Notes under the pieces: model-generated | Told to the model about the DNA's origin: nothing | The model's input: the letters and a program-made list of their open reading frames with translations, nothing else | The model's database searches: none | Translations under genes and position numbers: made by a program | Assembly (NCBI GenBank): GCA_019828565.1 | Contig: JAHDYR010000012.1 | Span: 744,001-808,000 of the forward strand | Direction: 5' to 3' | Source: Carpediemonas membranifera | Lineage: Eukaryota > Fornicata | Length of the DNA: 64,000 nucleotides | In this document: positions 1 to 8,243 of the stretch, piece after piece | Layout of the letters: each line of letters begins with the position of its first letter | Position numbering within the stretch: position 1 is the first letter of the stretch

Positions 1-560
1 GCACCGTATTGTTCAGGGGGAAGAGGGTTGTCTCGGTCAATCGTGCGGATCATCATTGTGCCGAGCACCTTGTGGGCTGTGGAAAGTAGGGAGATAGGTC
101 TGAACGCCACAGGAGCATCGCTAGTAGAGCCGGGCTTTTTCAATGGAATTACCACGGCGGTATGCCACTCTGCTGGGGTCTTGAGTTGGTCAATGCACTT
201 CTGTAGCAGAGTCTTGAGCGCCTCCTTGAGGACTGGGCTATATTTGAAAATTGCCGGGGTTAGTCCATCACTGCCTGGGGCTGATCTATTCTTGGCAGAT
301 TTGAGAGCCCCTTCCAGGAGAGTGTCCGTGATTTCGAGCTCTATATCGGGGCGAGAGATGGATGGTTCTACTGCTCCTGCCACATATGATACTGACGCAT
401 ACCACTCCTCGAAGGCCTTGGCTACTTCTTCTCGGTTGGTGATCACTCTGCCTCCTACTGTGGTGGTAGCAGGAAGGCCGGGTCCTCTGAGTAAGCCTTC
501 CAGGTCTCTGCGAAGACCAGACACTCTGGCCTGCCCCTTCAAAAAGCTTCCAATGGACGT
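1..560 (-). pseudogene. LINE-A reverse transcriptase N-terminal part (frameshifted, cut by window edge)
   Basis: Reading the minus strand in the frame antisense to 28-639 gives the standard LINE RT opening: an SAPGSDGLTP block, then VIPLKKPGS, then AFRPISLLST followed by a conserved Lys. These are RT motifs upstream of the catalytic YxDD, which would lie outside the window. It joins the endonuclease frame near base 550 through a one-base shift in a GGGG run. Whether this is true decay or a consensus error cannot be told here. Confidence 0.8.
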
Positions 561-3500
561 ATCTAAAGAATTCAGGGGACATGACATCCATGCTCTCAGA
601 GACTCGCTTGGCTCGGGCATGGTAGGCTTTGAGTGTTGAGTGGGCGTGGCTCTCCGAGGATGCTAACGCTACTGATAGCATTGCTGATGATAGCTCAGAG
701 CACACGAGAGCTTTGGGGCCTCTGCTCGTCCTCTCCTTGAGCTGATGTTGGTGGCGATGATCCTCAATGATGAGCTCATAGAGCCGTTCAGGGGAAATAC
801 CGATCTGCTCTCCGGCGACAAACCAGTGGTCGTAGTCTTCTGCTCTCTCGACTTCTCTCACTTCATGTGAGGCCGCAGTGTCCACCAACGCCCATCGGTT
901 GATAGTCGACGTCAGGCTTTGAAAGGCTTGGTCGACATCAAGGTGGCTGATGTTCCTCAGGAGAGTCCTCGCCTTTCGATGATCCTTGCTGCATTCAAGT
1001 ACGTTAGCCACATGTCTTTCGTTGAGGACTGCTGTTGCCTTGCTCCTCGTGCGAAAGTAACCCGTTATGCCTGATCTTGCTACAACCGCTCTGTGTCCTT
1101 TGGGTTCAAGGGATACTGTGAGCGGCTTCTCGATGAGATCAGCCAGCTTAGGTGTTGCTGCGATGCCATCAATTACTCTGTCCATGAAGGTCGGGCCGTC
1201 GGGCACTACCAGTCTCAAGCCACACTCCTTTAGGGTGGTAGCCCACAGCGTCGATGGATCTAGTAGGTTCGTGTTGAAGTCTCCCATGACAAGAACTTGG
1301 AGCCCTTGCTCAATAGCTTTCTTCACCTCGGAGGACAGTAGAGTGTGGAACTCTTTCTTGGCTTGTGCTCCCGTGCATGGACTATAGATGGACATGACAC
1401 GGACCTTCAGTTTGCCAGCTGTTACAAACACGCAGCCTAGGTCAGCTTGAATCAACCTTGGAGAGTGGGGTTGGTTCTCGACGTATGTGCAGAGCTCAGC
1501 TAATTCCTTCCTCAGCATGATGCCTACGCCTAGATGCTTTGTCTCGGACTCTGACTTGATCACTCCGTGGTATAGCAGGACCTTGTCATTCGTTGTGGGC
1601 AGCTCCGGGGACTGGGCCCACCACCATAGCTCCTGAATGGACATGATGTCCACGTCTTGTACTAGAGCAAGAGTCATCTTGGTGATGTTGAGTGATGTGC
1701 AATTCCACGAGTAGAGGTGACCATTTACTGGTCGTCTACCTGCTTGACTTCGCCCTCTCTGATTCCTGAAGGTCGCAGGCGAGACTCGCGTGGCTAAGCT
1801 TGGAGCTGGCGTGGAAGAAGCCGGTGGCTCAACCTCACTCCAGTTACCGTCGTGAGCTCGGGCACTCTGGAGAGCTTTGAACACCGGAGAAAGGTCCCAC
1901 GCTTCGCTGACCCATGCTGTTTCTGCCTTCTGTATGAGGGCATCCATGTCTCCTCGAGTCATGGGCCCTCTCAGTCTGACTTTGCGGAGCCCTCGCACTG
2001 GCTTGTTGGGGATTCTCGGGACTAGAAACCAATGATCCGGCGCTCTGTAGGACCTCTTGACTACTCCTTTGGAGTTGTCTGCCGAGGGAGGAACGTTGAG
2101 AGCCAGAAGCTCTGCAGCAGATTGCGGTAGGTCTCGGTGAGGAGGGCACTCCCAGTAAACTTGCTGAGCCGTCAACTGATTGCTGAAGGAGCTGTCGTTA
2201 TTCACCGTCGCTATCCTGATGAATGGCTGTTCTAGGCTGTTTGGAGGGACTATGCCTGCCGCATCCGCCACCGCTATCATCTTGGCAAGAGGATCAAACC
2301 ATTCCCACCCTCGCCGAGCTGGGCTCCGCACTGCAATAAATTGACGGCGCGTCATAGCCTGTCTGGCCCTATCACCTGTGGGGAAGGAGCAGCCACCCTT
2401 AGGTGCTATTACGTACTCCTTGAGGATGTGGTGCAGCTCCTCAAGCGTTGGCAGGTGGAGGTCTTGGAGTAGTAGCACGGCCAGGTCGGGCAGGAGAGAG
2501 GACCAGTTGCCGATGAGGACATCCAAGTCTTTCCTCCATGCATCAGTGATTTCAGAGTACGTGGATGTGATAGCTCCCCTAGATGTTCGGTCGAGACATG
2601 AGACTGTGTGCAGTACCGCCGCGAAAGCTACAGTGTCACTGAGAGCACAATGGTAGCCTGGATCTGTTCCAATGTGGTACGGGCAGGGGCACTTCACCAT
2701 TGTGAGACATTGGGCTATCGACATCGCCTCAGAGAACTCGGGTGAACGGCAGTAGTCATGGATATGCCCAAAGGATCTTTTGTCTATGGACTCTAGATCA
2801 CTTATGTCATAGACCTTGTCAAGGAAGGGGGCATCGCTTTCCGAGACCCATGACTCTAGGACGGAGTTCTCAAGTCTCGGGTCTTTGGCGACCATGATGC
2901 AGTTCGGGAGGGAGCTCACTATGACCGTGAGGTGGTGAAGCCAGTCGGTCGGGCTGGGGAATGAGATCCCGGGGTGGTCGGGGTGTACTCTGAAGCTCAT
3001 GGGAGGACACCCATGAACAACTGCCGCTTGGTATAAAGCTGTCTGCATTAACTGCGCTGGGATATCAACTTCTAAGCCGCCCCAGTGGACCCCTGCGACG
3101 TCCCACATCATTATCCCCGTTTCAGGATCCTTGACGCGGGCTAGGAGTGTGGCGCCGGCCTCTACGGGATATGAGACGCGACTCTGTTTGGTGGCTCTGC
3201 GGTCTACGGCAGTTCCTAGTCCTTCAAAGTCGACCACTAGGATATGAGAAACAGGACCCTCTCTCTTGCCAGACAAGCCTATGAGAGCGCCATGGACGCC
3301 ATCACGGTTGTTGCGGGCCACACTAGAGGGGGCGCTATCGAGGCCTTCAGCGGCGATGTTGTTGCGAGCCACTCTAGAGGGGGCGCTATCGAGGCCTTCA
3401 GCGGCGATGTTGTTGCGAGCCACACTAGAGGGGGCTCTTCTTGGACGATATTCAGCATATTGCAGGCGCCTTGCTTCTGCGCTCCTCACAGACGGAAAAA

Positions 3501-4494
3501 GAGGCGTGAAGTGCAGAGCACTCAGTCTAATGAGGATGTAATCGGTTTTGAGCATCGTTTTGAGCGCGTCAATATTGAGAGGAAGTGTAGAGAACTCGGA
3601 TAATGCTGGGATGGTTACTGAGACTGTGTTGGCATCATATCGATGAGCAATAAGCACATTTTTTCCGAAGAGCGATGCAATATTGCGGAGGTCTGTGGTG
3701 GATAGGAAGGCACTACCAATGTCGCTAGCGGTGGTGTGTGTGGTTAAAGTGCGCACCGTGGATCTCCACGAGGAGTTAAGATCCACTGTACCATTCTGGA
3801 TGGCGGAGGCAAGTTTCGACACGGCTTCTCGTCTCGTCAGGCCCGTCATACCCAGAGAGACAGCAAGTGAGTGAAGGCCACAGTTGCCGTCGGCGTGAAC
3901 TGGGATGCTCATGAGAGGGCCCCAACGGGCGTTAGGCTCCTCAGCTACGATCGGGGATGATGGATAAATGCTGTTCTCTTCGCAAGACGATATTTCTTTC
4001 CGAATCTGCCGCGCAACCTCTTCCACGCTAACAGGGATCGGGCTTGCGAGCTCAACATCAGAGTTTGAACAGGAACTTATGGATATAGTAGAGTCATCGA
4101 CTGGATAGGCCTTCCGGCGAATGGGAGAGATAAGGCTGTCTGATAAGGTATTCGATAAGGAAGACTGAAGGTCGGCCGCTGTGGCTCCACCCCATTCGGC
4201 ATAAAGCTCAGTCATCGCATGTCCTCCCAACACGGGAGAGGCGCCATACAGTAAGTGGATTACCTCGAGGCCCATGAACGGCGTGAGGTTGAGACCATCC
4301 GGAGATACAATGGGGCCGGGCCGGCCGGAGTGAGCGATGCGGGGACCAAGAGGCTCTCTTTGACCGACTGCCTGCCATGTCAGGCTCGGAGAGTTCGGGA
4401 CAGTGGATATGGTTGGAGGCCAAGGATCGTTCCGTTGGTCTAACACTGTAGGGCATCTGGCGGAGATGAAATCTGCGAACTTGCTCCAGTCCAT
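286..4494 (-). CDS. LINE-A ORF2: OTU protease, Maelstrom-like domain, EEP endonuclease, start of RT
   Basis: Polyprotein of a non-LTR retrotransposon. The OTU-type cysteine protease lies near residues 195-333, with the D-G-N-C motif at 202-205 and a candidate His near 328. A DEDD-type domain opens with VVDFEG near 420 and has a Cys/His cluster (CPCPYH then HCALSD) near 600-620; this arrangement resembles the Maelstrom ECHC fold, which is my inference. The endonuclease starts with SWNCTS near 924 and has GDFN near 1070; the usual SDH end motif appears as GH. From about base 550 downward this frame is out of register: a GGGG run there appears to have one extra base, and the RT continues in another frame down to base 1. 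The last roughly 85 residues of this frame are therefore not native. The ATG at 4494 gives a plausible start. Confidence 0.8.
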   Translation of the reverse strand: MDWSKFADFISARCPTVLDQRNDPWPPTISTVPNSPSLTWQAVGQREPLGPRIAHSGRPGPIVSPDGLNLTPFMGLEVIHLLYGASPVLGGHAMTELYAEWGGATAADLQSSLSNTLSDSLISPIRRKAYPVDDSTISISSCSNSDVELASPIPVSVEEVARQIRKEISSCEENSIYPSSPIVAEEPNARWGPLMSIPVHADGNCGLHSLAVSLGMTGLTRREAVSKLASAIQNGTVDLNSSWRSTVRTLTTHTTASDIGSAFLSTTDLRNIASLFGKNVLIAHRYDANTVSVTIPALSEFSTLPLNIDALKTMLKTDYILIRLSALHFTPLFPSVRSAEARRLQYAEYRPRRAPSSVARNNIAAEGLDSAPSRVARNNIAAEGLDSAPSSVARNNRDGVHGALIGLSGKREGPVSHILVVDFEGLGTAVDRRATKQSRVSYPVEAGATLLARVKDPETGIMMWDVAGVHWGGLEVDIPAQLMQTALYQAAVVHGCPPMSFRVHPDHPGISFPSPTDWLHHLTVIVSSLPNCIMVAKDPRLENSVLESWVSESDAPFLDKVYDISDLESIDKRSFGHIHDYCRSPEFSEAMSIAQCLTMVKCPCPYHIGTDPGYHCALSDTVAFAAVLHTVSCLDRTSRGAITSTYSEITDAWRKDLDVLIGNWSSLLPDLAVLLLQDLHLPTLEELHHILKEYVIAPKGGCSFPTGDRARQAMTRRQFIAVRSPARRGWEWFDPLAKMIAVADAAGIVPPNSLEQPFIRIATVNNDSSFSNQLTAQQVYWECPPHRDLPQSAAELLALNVPPSADNSKGVVKRSYRAPDHWFLVPRIPNKPVRGLRKVRLRGPMTRGDMDALIQKAETAWVSEAWDLSPVFKALQSARAHDGNWSEVEPPASSTPAPSLATRVSPATFRNQRGRSQAGRRPVNGHLYSWNCTSLNITKMTLALVQDVDIMSIQELWWWAQSPELPTTNDKVLLYHGVIKSESETKHLGVGIMLRKELAELCTYVENQPHSPRLIQADLGCVFVTAGKLKVRVMSIYSPCTGAQAKKEFHTLLSSEVKKAIEQGLQVLVMGDFNTNLLDPSTLWATTLKECGLRLVVPDGPTFMDRVIDGIAATPKLADLIEKPLTVSLEPKGHRAVVARSGITGYFRTRSKATAVLNERHVANVLECSKDHRKARTLLRNISHLDVDQAFQSLTSTINRWALVDTAASHEVREVERAEDYDHWFVAGEQIGISPERLYELIIEDHRHQHQLKERTSRGPKALVCSELSSAMLSVALASSESHAHSTLKAYHARAKRVSESMDVMSPEFFRYVHWKLFEGAGQSVWSSQRPGRLTQRTRPSCYHHSRRQSDHQPRRSSQGLRGVVCVSIICGRSSRTIHLSPRYRARNHGHSPGRGSQICQE
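3307..3437 (+). repeat. 51-bp tandem repeat inside LINE-A ORF2 (2.6 copies)
   Basis: Units at 3307-3357 and 3358-3408 plus a partial third to about 3437 are nearly identical. They encode a 17-residue unit (SSVARNNIAAEGL plus flanking residues) in the linker between the OTU and Maelstrom-like domains. The length is a multiple of three, so the frame is kept. Confidence 0.9.
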
Positions 4495-4985
4495 GCTGCT
4501 AGCTGGGGGAGTCCCGTGAACCTGCAGTGGATTAGGGCAGCCTTAAGCGTTCCAACCGTGTGGACAAGATCATAGGCAATGAGGGGAAAGAGTTTGAGGA
4601 TACCTTCCCGGATGGAGAGCCCAAATGCAGCTGCAAGGTGCTCAGCATCTTGGAGTAGGTCATTACAGGCATCCTTAGCCCGCTTATAGCGGGCGTTGTC
4701 CCGTTTTAGGTTTGGGATTGCCACCGAGACGAAATTGCCCGTCGATGAGTGTGTTGCAAGCTCAGTTTTGAAGGGATGGATGATTACGGGGTCCCCAATA
4801 AAGGCAATGCCTGCTAGTAGTTGTCTTTTGAGGACAGGAGGGGCGGATGAAACATATTTGAGGTGCTTCCTCGTCAGGAAGCGTTGGTCGGCGATACTGC
4901 TTTGAGCAGCAGTGGTACTTTGTGGTTGCGGACCAGTGTCTTTCGCTAAGATTGGGCCTCTGTAGCCAGAACTACTTTTGCCCAT
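4440..4985 (-). CDS. LINE-A ORF1, unknown function
   Basis: A 181-residue protein starting at an ATG at 4985 and overlapping ORF2 by 55 bp. No zinc knuckle, RRM or coiled coil is obvious. The middle is rich in Lys/Arg (near NLKRDNARYKRAKD), followed by hydrophobic helical stretches. Its place, directly upstream of and overlapping the polyprotein, is that of a LINE ORF1 nucleic-acid-binding protein, but that role is inferred from position only. The upstream sequence is only 10 bp before an A-run (minus strand), so a longer native 5' end may be missing. Confidence 0.5.
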   Translation of the reverse strand: MGKSSSGYRGPILAKDTGPQPQSTTAAQSSIADQRFLTRKHLKYVSSAPPVLKRQLLAGIAFIGDPVIIHPFKTELATHSSTGNFVSVAIPNLKRDNARYKRAKDACNDLLQDAEHLAAAFGLSIREGILKLFPLIAYDLVHTVGTLKAALIHCRFTGLPQLAAWTGASSQISSPPDALQC

Positions 4986-4995
4986 GGTGCGGAAA

Positions 4996-5020
4996 TTTTT
5001 TTTTTTTTTTTTTTTTTTTT
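4996..5020 (+). repeat. 25-nt T run at the junction of LINE-A and YR copy B
   Basis: An uninterrupted run of 25 T separates the LINE-A 5' end from a YR element cut inside its RT YLDD motif. On the minus strand it is a poly(A) upstream of the LINE 5' end, where a LINE tail is not expected. Confidence 0.95.
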
Positions 5021-6468
5021 ATCGACGACTTCTTAGTGTCCCATGCCTCCCCATCGTACCTAGCTTCGGTCACCCCGCAGATCATCGACCTCATGCTATC
5101 GCTGGGGGCGATACCGGGCCTCAACAAGTGCGTCCTCACGCCGACCCAGCAGGTAGACTACCTAGGTGTCCACATAGACACCGCAAGCGAGTCCCTAAGA
5201 ATCTCAAAAGACAAGGCCGAGGCCTACACGGCCACGATCTCCAAGGCCCTCCGGGTCGGGTCCATCACAGCTTCAGACTGGCAGAAGCTCCTAGGCCGTC
5301 TGTCATTCTTCGCAGGGACCACACAGTTCGCCCGCCTCGCACTCAGACCACTGCAGGCCACCCCTACGACGGAGACCGTCCACCTCTCCAGCCAAATCCG
5401 CAGGCAGCTGGCGGCGTGGCAAGTCCTCCTCCGCGATCGCCCACCCAAGAGGTTCGCCGAAGCAAGAGCGGACTGGGAAATACGCGATACGCTCCAGATT
5501 TCTGTCACCTCAGACGCATCAACGTCCGGCTGGGGAGCATGCCTGTTCAATGGGGAGAAGGGAGCGGCATCACAGGGTGCCTTCCCCCTCATCTCAAGGG
5601 GGAACACATTGGCGTCAAGGAGCTCTTCGCGATCGCTCAGGCGATCAATCTCGTGCCCCAGCAGGAGTCACGCTCCTCTCTCACAGTCTTTGCCGACAAC
5701 TCAGCTGCCATCAGCTGGGTAAACAGACGGGGATCGCCGAACCTCCCCCCAGCCGCACACCAGATCCTACAGGACATCTACAACACGGCAGAAACCAAGC
5801 GCCTCGACGTCCACTGCTTCCATATTGCCGGACACCTGAATGTCCAGGCGGACAGGCTCTCCAGGTTCGCCAAGCTCGACTGGTCGTCACCCCGAGAAGT
5901 CTTGGAAACCATCATGCGCAAGTGGGGGCCGGTCGAGATCGACGTCACAGCACGCCCCGACAAGGTTCTGGCCTTACCAGGCTTTGCAGAAATAGCCTGG
6001 TCAATCCACGACAACGGCTTCCAGATGGACTGGAGGGGAGTCAGGATTTATATAGCTCCTCCTATAGCCCTTCTTGGAGTGACGTGTCGTCGCCTCCAGA
6101 CAATACGCGCCTCGACCCAGACTGGGAACCCTCGACACTGGAGATCAGCGGCGATAGTCCTGTGCCCGGACCTCAACTCGCCCGAGGTCCGAGCCATCAA
6201 ACGTTTGACACCCCTCAAGTTGTACCTCAGAGTCCAGGCGAAACACCTCCTGCAGTCCGAGCTAGCCTGGACAGCGACAGACAAGGGCAAGATCCGCTTC
6301 GTGGCGCTTATCCTGAGGACCCGTTCCAAGCCCTCCTCGCTGACGACCGACTATCACATTTCAGAAACGAATCGTCGCGCCGCACAGCAGCGGGCTGGGT
6401 CGCCAAATTCCTCCAATCCCGCAACGCGAGCCACTCACACGCGCAACAGCTCAAAGAGTTCCTTCTGA
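5021..6468 (+). pseudogene. YR copy B: RT (C-terminal half) and RNase H
   Basis: The fragment begins at the RT catalytic aspartates (IDDFLVSH) and runs through the RT thumb into RNase H (SVTSDASTSGWG, then FADNSAAISWVN, then HIAGHLNVQADRLSR). The frame changes near 5583 in a C run (5 C here, 6 in copy C), so the first part reads in the frame of 4922-5722 and the second in that of 4978-6468. After RNase H comes the WGP-ID-type connector common in YR elements. Truncated upstream, so not functional alone. Confidence 0.8.
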
Positions 6469-7226
6469 CCGAGGGTACCACGTCGGGCCCACAGTCGATA
6501 CACAGGAAAGGCTACTGGATTTGCGAGGCCGCCCCACTCGTGTCTGACTGGCGCCCCCCGATCGCTGCCAAGCAGATAATCGCCGCCGCCCGGAACGTCG
6601 CCTCTGTAGAAGGCCTGACCGGGGGTGCGAAGCCTGTCACGTCCGCGAGAGTCCGCAGGGTCATAGACAGACGTCGGAAGTCACCCCAAGCCTTCCAGGC
6701 CGCCCTCTTTTCTGCTCTCTGCTTTATCACCGTGAGTAGAGGCGCAGAGATCTTTGGGCTCAGACGAAGAGACGTCGAGTTCGACGCTGATGGCAATGCC
6801 CTCCTTCTGTTCGCGAGAACTAAGACTGCCACAGGCGTCCGCAAGCTGGTACCAAACCAATCGTGGGCCCGCTTTAACCCAGCAAGGGCCCTGAAGGCAT
6901 GGGTCCCCACGGCAACGCGCCGCGACGACGACCTCATCTGGCGGGAGATCACCTCAACCGGTGGTATTTCACTATCGAAGCCGCTACCGGCGTCAACCCT
7001 CCGCCACTGGATCCACCAGGCGTACGGCACCGACATTTCGTGGCACTCATTCCGCAAGGGCGCCACCACGGAGTTGGCGGTAGCCCACACGAGTACCGAA
7101 GTCCTCCTGTCCATGGGGACGTGGGCCTCCACGAAAAGCATGCTGAGATATATGGGCAACGGGGTCCGCACACACCCGGGGGTCCAGGGACACCTGGCCT
7201 CCATCCTTCTCCAACCACCACTTTAA
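5550..7226 (+). CDS. YR copy B: tyrosine recombinase
   Basis: The recombinase domain occupies the C-terminal half of this open frame. Catalytic residues are visible: Arg in SRGAEIFGLRRRD (about 6736-6775), His/Arg in WHSFRKG (about 7038-7058), and the nucleophile Tyr in MLRYMG (codon 7149-7151). It should join the cDNA circle to the genome by strand exchange, replacing an integrase. The upstream part of the frame, before about 6100, overlaps RNase H in another register and is probably not native. No in-frame Met is seen close to the domain, so expression may need frameshifting from RT/RNase H. Confidence 0.8.
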   Translation: MGRRERHHRVPSPSSQGGTHWRQGALRDRSGDQSRAPAGVTLLSHSLCRQLSCHQLGKQTGIAEPPPSRTPDPTGHLQHGRNQAPRRPLLPYCRTPECPGGQALQVRQARLVVTPRSLGNHHAQVGAGRDRRHSTPRQGSGLTRLCRNSLVNPRQRLPDGLEGSQDLYSSSYSPSWSDVSSPPDNTRLDPDWEPSTLEISGDSPVPGPQLARGPSHQTFDTPQVVPQSPGETPPAVRASLDSDRQGQDPLRGAYPEDPFQALLADDRLSHFRNESSRRTAAGWVAKFLQSRNASHSHAQQLKEFLLTEGTTSGPQSIHRKGYWICEAAPLVSDWRPPIAAKQIIAAARNVASVEGLTGGAKPVTSARVRRVIDRRRKSPQAFQAALFSALCFITVSRGAEIFGLRRRDVEFDADGNALLLFARTKTATGVRKLVPNQSWARFNPARALKAWVPTATRRDDDLIWREITSTGGISLSKPLPASTLRHWIHQAYGTDISWHSFRKGATTELAVAHTSTEVLLSMGTWASTKSMLRYMGNGVRTHPGVQGHLASILLQPPL

Positions 7227-7403
7227 ATCTCTGACGGGAGCTAGTGGCTGGGAGAGCTAGGTAGGGTGGGGCTGACACGCGTTACAACGGCAGATGTAAG
7301 CCACAACAGACATTCTTTGACGCGGTCTCTCGAGGAGACGGTCGGTTTGGGCTCGCAAGCGTGCCTGCAAGCCATTCCACTATGCTCGTTGCCGGTGGGA
7401 TAT

Positions 7404-7448
7404 CCCCGTTGGGTAGAGCAAGTATGTCTAGAGGCTAGGACAGCTAGC
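7404..7448 (+). repeat. YR copy B, internal B1 repeat (45 bp)
   Basis: Identical to the terminal B2 block at 7704-7748 and to B1/B2 of copies C and D. It directly abuts A2, giving the joined-end arrangement expected from a circular intermediate. Confidence 0.9.
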
Positions 7449-7607
7449 TGGCGTTACATCGCGCTGACAGGTTACCTCGGGTAACGGGCCGTGAGCGGAG
7501 GGCAATGAGATCGCCTCGCTCCGGCATGGTGATGCGCCGACCAGGCGAGCCGCGCAGTTTATGCGGGCAGAATGGTAGAAAATTCGGAACATCCAGATCC
7601 GACGGCA
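7449..7607 (+). repeat. YR copy B, A2 repeat (159 bp)
   Basis: Matches A2 of copies C (23985-24143) and D (38966-39124) and the terminal A1 of copies C and D. It carries the first codons of the element's gag ORF at its inner end. Confidence 0.9.
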
Positions 7608-7703
7608 CGATACTGGTCAAGACCGGTATATCCGCCCAGTAGGTAAGCTGGCCGGAGTCCCCTGATCGTTTACACTAGCTCTCTTCTTTAATAAACGATC
7701 GCC

Positions 7704-7748
7704 CCCCGTTGGGTAGAGCAAGTATGTCTAGAGGCTAGGACAGCTAGC
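7704..7748 (+). repeat. YR copy B, terminal B2 repeat (45 bp)
   Basis: Ends in GCTAGC and marks the right end of the element. Between A2 and B2 lies about 96 bp of unique sequence with two short inverted repeats. Confidence 0.9.
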
Positions 7749-7779
7749 GCAGTTTAAGGATTCAGGAGAAGAAAACAAT

Positions 7780-7853
7780 TGTTTCCAGTGGGGCTCGAAC
7801 CCACGATCTTGTGCGTGTGAGGCACACGATATAGCCAACTAATCCATGGAAAC
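7780..7853 (-). tRNA. tRNA-Val (CAC)
   Basis: Minus-strand cloverleaf: acceptor GTTTCCA pairs with TGGAAAC over 7 bp; anticodon stem TGTGC/GCACA encloses loop CTCACAC, anticodon CAC; T arm GTGGG-TTCGAGC-CCCAC; discriminator A at 7780. No intron. A T-rich stretch follows the 3' end and would serve as a Pol III terminator. The YR copy B end lies 31 bp beyond. Confidence 0.95.
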
Positions 7854-8243
7854 CGCCAGAAATATATATTGTAATATTTTGAGGAGTATACTTTGAATGT
7901 TGAAGACTAAAACTCGCTTTTCCACCCCGATAGCCCTAAATTCGCCGCGGAGCACTTTTGGTCTCGGCACCTTAAACTGCGAATCCAAGAAATGTTCAGG
8001 GAAACAGTCCAGATTGAAACTCGGAAAGGGAGTTGGGACACCGACCAGCTCGCTGTGCATGTGGGAAAATCCACACAATGGCCTGGCGATGTGAAGCGCG
8101 CACCCAAGACAAAAGAAAACAGCTGACTCACGCACCCAATTGCTGGGGCCCAGCTTATGATCAGGCAGGCCACTGCTCGGCAGCAGACATGCCGAGAACC
8201 ATCCAACGCACATTTACATAAATCCATTTACATCGGAGCTGCC
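7854..8243. other. Spacer without recognised gene
   Basis: About 390 bp between the tRNA-Val 5' side and the lipase stop codon. Small open frames on both strands look like chance; I see no repeat or RNA gene. Confidence 0.5.

Larger units (their letters stand above)
1..4995 (-). mobile_element. LINE-A, non-LTR retrotransposon (OTU + Maelstrom-like + endonuclease + RT), right-hand part only
   Basis: On the minus strand the element reads ORF1 (4985-4440), then a large ORF2 from 4494 that overlaps ORF1 by 55 bp and continues past base 1. ORF2 carries, in order, an OTU-type cysteine protease, a DEDD/Maelstrom-like domain, an EEP endonuclease and the start of a reverse transcriptase. An OTU-type protease is known in Dualen-type LINEs, so clade placement near those is possible but not shown. 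The 5' end abuts a 25-nt T run at 4996-5020. The 3' end lies outside the window, so the tail and target-site duplication cannot be seen. Confidence 0.85.
5021..7748 (+). mobile_element. YR retrotransposon (DIRS/Ngaro/PAT-like) copy B, 5'-truncated
   Basis: Contains the C-terminal half of RT starting at the YLDD aspartates, RNase H, a tyrosine recombinase overlapping in another frame, and the 3' split-repeat block B1 (7404-7448), A2 (7449-7607), unique spacer, B2 (7704-7748). The layout A1-ORFs-B1A2-B2, complete in copy C, is the split direct repeat typical of PAT/Ngaro YR elements. Gag, most of RT and A1 are missing. The B2 end lies 31 bp from the 3' end of tRNA-Val. Confidence 0.85.

Noticed and set aside
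3307-3437. CRISPR-like array
   Set aside because: Repeats are tandem without spacers, in a coding region of a eukaryotic element.
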